A stretch of 64,000 nucleotides of DNA. Source: Pseudomonas mosselii. Lineage in GTDB: Bacteria; Pseudomonadota; Gammaproteobacteria; Pseudomonadales; Pseudomonadaceae. A program made the translations under genes and the position numbers. The stretch spans positions 2,449,501 through 2,513,500 of the forward strand of contig NZ_CP081966.1 of NCBI RefSeq assembly GCF_019823065.1, given 5' to 3'. A model generated the notes under the pieces. The model did no database searches, was not told the origin of the DNA, and saw only the letters and a list, made by a program, of their open reading frames with translations. Below are positions 60,513 to 64,000 of the stretch, in pieces. Numbering within the stretch: the first letter of the stretch is position 1; the number at the start of each line of letters is the position of its first letter.

Positions 60513-61756
60513 AGTTGCTCTCCGAAGTGTTCGGCGACCTTGAGCGCACTCACCACGCCGTCCTCGTGAAAGCCGTTGCCCCAGTAGGCGCCGCAGTAGT
60601 AGCTGTGGCGCTGGCCCTGCAGTTCGGCCTGGCGGGCCTGTGCGGCGGTGGCGGCGAGGCTGTACTGGGGGTGGGCGTACTGGTAACGGGCGATGATCTG
60701 CGCCGGGTCTACCTGCGCGGTCTGGTTGAGGCTGACACAGAAGGTCACCGGGGCCTGGATGCCCTGCAGGATGTTCATGTTGTAGGTCAGCGCTGCCGGA
60801 GCCTGTTCGGGGCCGCCCAGGCGGTAGTTCCAGCTGGCCCAGGCCTTGCGCCGGCGCGGCAGCAGGCGGGTGTCGGTGTGCAGCAGCACGTCGTTGCTGG
60901 CGTAGGTGATGGCCCCGAGCACCGCGCGCTCCTGGGCGCTGGGCGCCTCCAGCAAGGCCAGGGCCTGGTCGCTGTGGCAGGCGAACACCACGTTGTCGAA
61001 GCGCTCGCTACCGGCCTTGCTGAACAGGGTGACACCGCCTTCGTCGCGGCTCACCCGGTCGACCTTGCACGCCAGGCGGATGCGCTCGGCGAACGGCCGG
61101 CACAGCGGTGCGACATAGCTGTGCGAACCACCTTCGACGACCCGCCACTGCGGACGTCGGTTCACCGACAGCAGTCCATGGTTGCGGCAAAAGCGCACGA
61201 AGAACTGCAAGGGAAAACCGAGCATGTCCGCCCGTGACATCGACCAGATCGCCGAGCCCATCGGCACGATGTAGTGCTCGACGAAGCGCCGGCCATAGCC
61301 CTGTGCCTGGAGATAGCCGCCCAAGGTGGTGGACGGGTCTATTCGCCCGCGGTCCAGGTCGGCCAGGGCCTGGTGGTTGAAACGCAGGATGTCGCGCAGC
61401 ATGCCCCAGAACCCCGGCGACACCAGGTTGCGCCGTTGCGCGAACAGGGTGTCGAGGTCGTGGCCGTTGTATTCGAGGCCACTGCTCGGGTCATGCACCG
61501 AGAAGCTCATCTGGGTCGGTCGCGAGGCAACGCCGAGCTGGTCGAGCAGGCGGATGAAGTTCGGGTAGGTCCAGTCGTTGAACACGATGAAACCGGTATC
61601 CACCGCATGGCGCTCGCCGTGCCAGGGCACTTCGACGGTATGGGTGTGGCCACCGATCCAGTCGTCGGCCTCGAACACCGTGACTTCGTGGCGGCGCGAC
61701 AGCAGGTGGGCGCAGGTCAGGCCGGCGATGCCGCTGCCTATGATCGCGATACGCAT
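60509..61756 (-). CDS. FAD/NAD(P)-binding amine oxidase-like flavoprotein
   Basis: A 415-residue flavoprotein with the N-terminal Rossmann motif IAIIGSGIAGLTCAHLLSRRHEVTVFEADDWIGGHTHT and a C-terminal YYCGAYWGNGFHEDGVVSAL for FAD. It groups with the oxidoreductases next to CFA-like and DUF1365 genes (UfaO-like). It likely oxidises methylated acyl chains. Start ATG 61756, six bases after the SDR stop. Confidence 0.87.
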   Translation of the reverse strand: MRIAIIGSGIAGLTCAHLLSRRHEVTVFEADDWIGGHTHTVEVPWHGERHAVDTGFIVFNDWTYPNFIRLLDQLGVASRPTQMSFSVHDPSSGLEYNGHDLDTLFAQRRNLVSPGFWGMLRDILRFNHQALADLDRGRIDPSTTLGGYLQAQGYGRRFVEHYIVPMGSAIWSMSRADMLGFPLQFFVRFCRNHGLLSVNRRPQWRVVEGGSHSYVAPLCRPFAERIRLACKVDRVSRDEGGVTLFSKAGSERFDNVVFACHSDQALALLEAPSAQERAVLGAITYASNDVLLHTDTRLLPRRRKAWASWNYRLGGPEQAPAALTYNMNILQGIQAPVTFCVSLNQTAQVDPAQIIARYQYAHPQYSLAATAAQARQAELQGQRHSYYCGAYWGNGFHEDGVVSALKVAEHFGEQL

Positions 61757-61762
61757 GTTGGG

Positions 61763-62515
61763 CTATTCCTGTGGCCGTCTTGCCAGGCGTCGACCCAGCG
61801 CCAGGCGCCAACGCGGCGGCAGCGCGCCGAGCAGGCGCAGGGCCAGGGTGAACGCAGCGGGGAAGTTGATTTCCAGTGGCCGCCCGGGCAGGCGCCGGGC
61901 GATATGGCGGGCGGCGCGTTGCGCCGTCCAGCGCTGGGGCATGGGGAAGTCGTTACGCCGGGTCAGAGGCGTGTCGACGAAGCCGGGGCTGATCAGGGTG
62001 ACATCGATGCCTTCGTTGGCCAGGTCGATACGCAGCGATTCGACCAGGTAACGCACGGCGGCCTTGGACGCGCCATAGGCACCGGCGCGGGGCAGGGCTA
62101 GCCAGGTCACCGAGCTGCCCATCACCACCACATGCGGGCGTTCGCCACGGCGCAGCAAGGGCAGGGCGGCGGCCAGGCAATGGCACAGGCCCAGCAGGTT
62201 GATGCGCATCACACGTTCGACCAGGTCAGGGTCGAATCGACCTGGCTCCAGATATTCGCAGGTCCCGGCGTTGAGGATGACCCCGTCCAGCGCGCCCCAG
62301 GTCTGCTGCAGTTCGTCGGCGATCAATGCCAGCCGTTCACGGTCTTCGATGTCGCCAAGAGCCACCAGTGCCTGCTCGGGAAAGCGTGCGACCAGGGGCG
62401 CCAGGCGTTCGGCGCAGCGGCCGCCCAAGGCCACCCGGTGCCCTTGTTCCAGCAATTGCACAGCCAATGCGGCGCCGATGCCACTGCTGGCGCCGGTCAG
62501 CCAGTAGCGGCTCAT
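61763..62515 (-). CDS. short-chain dehydrogenase/reductase
   Basis: A 250-residue SDR. NAD(P)-binding TGASSGIG is at residues about 7-14, NAG is present in LNAGTC, and the catalytic Ser-Tyr-Lys is in VVMGSSVTW...YGASKAA. The substrate is unknown; it may act on a product of the acyl-chain pathway. It overlaps the SnoaL-like gene by four bases and is the second gene of the operon. Confidence 0.88.
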   Translation of the reverse strand: MSRYWLTGASSGIGAALAVQLLEQGHRVALGGRCAERLAPLVARFPEQALVALGDIEDRERLALIADELQQTWGALDGVILNAGTCEYLEPGRFDPDLVERVMRINLLGLCHCLAAALPLLRRGERPHVVVMGSSVTWLALPRAGAYGASKAAVRYLVESLRIDLANEGIDVTLISPGFVDTPLTRRNDFPMPQRWTAQRAARHIARRLPGRPLEINFPAAFTLALRLLGALPPRWRLALGRRLARRPQE

Positions 62516-62934
62516 GCCAGCCGGCCCTTGAGCCAGCGAATGGCGCCGCCCATGACCGGGACATGTTCATACAGCAGCGCGCCAGCGTCGAAGTAGTCCT
62601 GGTGAACCTGTACCCGCTGCTGCCATTGCAGGTGGCTGCAGCCTTGCAGACTGATGGGACGGCCACTGGCGAGGCGCGGATGTCTAAAGTGCAGGGTCCA
62701 GCGCAGGTAGCCCTCTCCGGGCCGGACCTCGTCGGCGCCGGTGAAGGCATAGCGGATATCGTGGACGTTGGCGTAGAGCTGGGCGAAGTACGCCTGCAGT
62801 GCCGGCAGGCCATCGATCTGGTGCAGCGGGTCGCGAAAGCGGATGTCTTCGCTGTACAGGTTTTCCAGCGAATCAAGATTGCCTGCCTGCAAGCGGGCAA
62901 AGTGATGGGCGAACTGCAGCAGGTAGTCTGACAT
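62512..62934 (-). CDS. SnoaL/NTF2-like protein, first gene of the light-linked operon
   Basis: A 140-residue cone-fold protein: FARLQAGNLDSLENLYSEDIRFRDPLHQIDG matches the NTF2/SnoaL start, with WQQRVQVHQDYFDAGALLYEHVPV near the end. It may bind a hydrophobic ligand. The ATG at 62934 lies 18 bases from the nearest TGTACA palindrome, so this gene heads the probable light-regulated unit. Confidence 0.83.
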   Translation of the reverse strand: MSDYLLQFAHHFARLQAGNLDSLENLYSEDIRFRDPLHQIDGLPALQAYFAQLYANVHDIRYAFTGADEVRPGEGYLRWTLHFRHPRLASGRPISLQGCSHLQWQQRVQVHQDYFDAGALLYEHVPVMGGAIRWLKGRLA

Positions 62935-62951
62935 ACGCGGCTCCGGGCAAT

Positions 62952-63030
62952 CCTGTACAACGATGGCGAGTTGTACAGGTATGACTGAAGCCTAGGACTA
63001 AAATTGTACAAATACAATTGTCTTGTACAG
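62952..63030 (-). promoter_or_regulatory. TGTACA operator array and candidate promoter of the SnoaL-CFA operon
   Basis: Four TGTACA palindromes at 62954-62959, 62972-62977, 63005-63010 and 63024-63029. The first two form a perfect inverted repeat, CCTGTACAA-N10-TTGTACAGG. The third is in ATTGTA-CAAA-TACAAT, and ACAATTGT (63014-63021) is a further palindrome. On the minus strand a TTGTAT (63017-63012) and TAGGCT (62994-62989) with 17 bases between them could be -35 and -10, so the third site lies inside the core promoter. This fits repression by a MerR-type LitR/CarH regulator. The adjacent MerR gene is the prime candidate. Confidence 0.7.
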
Positions 63031-63039
63031 CTTTTTCAA

Positions 63040-63486
63040 TCAGCGTCCCGTCGCCTCCAGCGCCTGGCGCAGGCGCGCAACCTCCGCCTCCAGTTCACGT
63101 ACTTTCTCCTCGGCGGCCACCTGGGCGGTGACATCGCGCTGGATACCGATGTAGTAGGTCAGCTGGTCGGCTTCATTGCGTACCGGGGTGATCGACAGCT
63201 CGTTCCAGAACGGGCTGCCATCCTTGCGGTAGTTGCGCAGCACCTGGCGGCATGGGCGACCGGCGCGGATCGCCTGCGCGATGGCGGCGACGCTCGGCTG
63301 GTCATGGTCGGCGCCCTGGAGAAACCGGCAGTCCTGGTAGAGGATATCGTCCGTGGTATAGCCGGTGAGCCGTTCAAACGCCGGGTTGACGTAGATGAGA
63401 ATGCTGTCGTTGCCCTCCTGCTCGGCGACGACGATGCCATCGTTGGACTGTTCGACCATCAGTTGCAGGAGTTTCGCGTTGATCAT
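63040..63486 (-). CDS. short LOV photoreceptor (PpSB-LOV type)
   Basis: A 148-residue single LOV-domain protein. It carries the FMN-adduct cysteine at residue 53 in YQDCRFLQG, with NYRKDGSPFWNELSITPV and IGIQRDVT. A short C-terminal coiled-coil helix (EEKVRELEAEVARLRQALEA) ends it; there is no output domain. It closely follows P. putida PpSB1-LOV in sequence plan as I recall it. Blue light forms a Cys53-FMN bond and changes dimer shape. ATG 63486 has AGGTGAG upstream. It lies between the TGTACA array and the divergent MerR gene, which suggests that it signals to that regulator. Confidence 0.92.
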   Translation of the reverse strand: MINAKLLQLMVEQSNDGIVVAEQEGNDSILIYVNPAFERLTGYTTDDILYQDCRFLQGADHDQPSVAAIAQAIRAGRPCRQVLRNYRKDGSPFWNELSITPVRNEADQLTYYIGIQRDVTAQVAAEEKVRELEAEVARLRQALEATGR

Positions 63487-63639
63487 GGTGCTCACCTGTC
63501 GGAACGTGGATGCAAATGCGCAGCGTAGCTACCGTGCGAGAGCCTCGGGCGCGTTTGCCGACCATGATGACCCAAGCAGGCTCGCCGCAACAGGTGCCCA
63601 TGGGTTTAGAATGTGCTCACATCCATTTGAACCCTGGCC

Positions 63640-64000
63640 ATGACCGACACCCCTTCCTTCGACTTGCTGCCCATGCGCGACGTGGTCAGCCTGACCGGCA
63701 TCAACCCCGTGACATTGCGGGCCTGGGAGCGCCGCCATGGCCTGATCAGCCCACAGCGCACCGAAGGCGGCCACCGGCTCTACACGGCCCGGGATGTCCA
63801 GCGCATTCGCGACATCCTGCGCTGGACCGGCAACGGCGTGCCCATCAGCAAGGTCGGCGGGCTGCTCGCCGGCCAGCCCGAAGCGCCCCCCACGCAGGAC
63901 GATGCCTTTCACGATTGGCGCCTGGCCGTTGTTCGGGCAACCAAGGCATTCGACGCGCAGGCGCTGGAAGGCATTCATGGGCAGCTGTTCACGCTGCTAC
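63640..64000 (+). CDS. MerR-family LitR/PplR-type regulator, N-terminal part (runs off right edge)
   Basis: At least 120 residues lie in the window. The MerR helix-turn-helix is MRDVVSLTGINPVTLRAWERRHGLI, followed by PQRTEGGHRLYTARDVQRIRDI. This matches the light-responsive LitR/CarH group (class II in P. putida: PplR). The C-terminal sensor region is off the edge, so a B12-binding domain cannot be checked. The ATG at 63640 is divergent from the LOV gene across 153 bases that contain no TGTACA. Confidence 0.88.
   Translation, partial: MTDTPSFDLLPMRDVVSLTGINPVTLRAWERRHGLISPQRTEGGHRLYTARDVQRIRDILRWTGNGVPISKVGGLLAGQPEAPPTQDDAFHDWRLAVVRATKAFDAQALEGIHGQLFTLL

Noticed and set aside
1..64000. tRNA, rRNA, CRISPR array, insertion sequence or phage attachment site
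   Set aside because: None seen on reading either strand; no transposase or integrase frame and no repeated spacer pattern. A covariance search was not possible here.

Overview
The window is high-GC chromosomal DNA of a fluorescent Pseudomonas, most likely of the P. putida/P. entomophila group. The grounds are Pseudomonas-type REP palindromes (GGGAGCGGGCTTGC), strong AGGAG-type ribosome binding sites, tightly overlapping operons, and many families typical of this group: a short LOV photoreceptor beside a MerR regulator, DUF1302/DUF1329 pairs, BCCT transporters and an orphan T6SS effector set. I see no tRNA, rRNA, CRISPR array or transposase. Strain-level identity is inference.

Layout. 1-5.3 kb: a transporter fragment, two VOC proteins, a diguanylate cyclase, a lipoprotein, a GFA protein, an acetyltransferase and small unknowns. 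5.3-8.4 kb: a corrinoid ABC importer operon (btuF-btuC-btuD type) preceded by a cobalamin riboswitch. 8.4-11.9 kb: a membrane protein and a divergent LysR/MFS pair. 11.9-16.2 kb: an orphan type VI secretion set (pore-forming BTH_I2691-type effector, DUF6708 protein, PAAR tip) whose toxin-tail/DUF6708 part is visibly AT-richer than its surroundings. 16.4-22.7 kb: a carnitine module (Rieske monooxygenase CntA, reductase CntB, BCCT carrier, D-malate-type dehydrogenase, divergent LysR) in the gene order of E. coli yeaTUVWX. 22.8-28.9 kb: a periplasmic molybdenum aldehyde dehydrogenase-type complex (Mo subunit, 2Fe-2S subunit, triheme cytochrome) with its XdhC and MobA-like maturation factors. 29-35.3 kb: Hsp31/HchA, a divergent LuxR solo, a quinone reductase, LysR and AraC regulators and an FAD amine oxidase-like enzyme.

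35.5-48.2 kb: a long co-directional block. DUF1329, DUF1302, an RND/MMPL permease and a YCF48-like beta-propeller run straight into a complete tryptophan tryptophylquinone (TTQ) amine dehydrogenase operon (large subunit, MauE, MauD, Tat-exported small subunit, two cytochromes c), then an unknown protein, a quinone reductase-like flavoprotein and an enoyl-CoA hydratase. 48.3-57.9 kb: MipA, VOC, DUF2986, RNase T2 and phospholipase D-like genes; a pair of chitin-degrading enzymes (AA10 LPMO and GH18 chitinase) without signal peptides; an AlkA glycosylase; three overlapping lipoprotein genes; and an ACT protein. 57.9-64 kb: a probable light-regulated operon (SnoaL-like, SDR, FAD oxidoreductase, DUF1365, CFA-synthase-like, DUF2878) headed by a cluster of TGTACA palindromes, next to a LOV photoreceptor and a divergent LitR-type MerR regulator that runs off the right edge.

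The most interesting signals are the TGTACA operator array and LOV/LitR neighbourhood, the TTQ dehydrogenase operon joined to an RND/DUF1302/DUF1329 set, a duplicated direct-repeat operator in front of both cntA and its transporter gene, the signal-less chitinolytic pair, and a 51-codon reading frame left open behind the DUF6708 stop codon.
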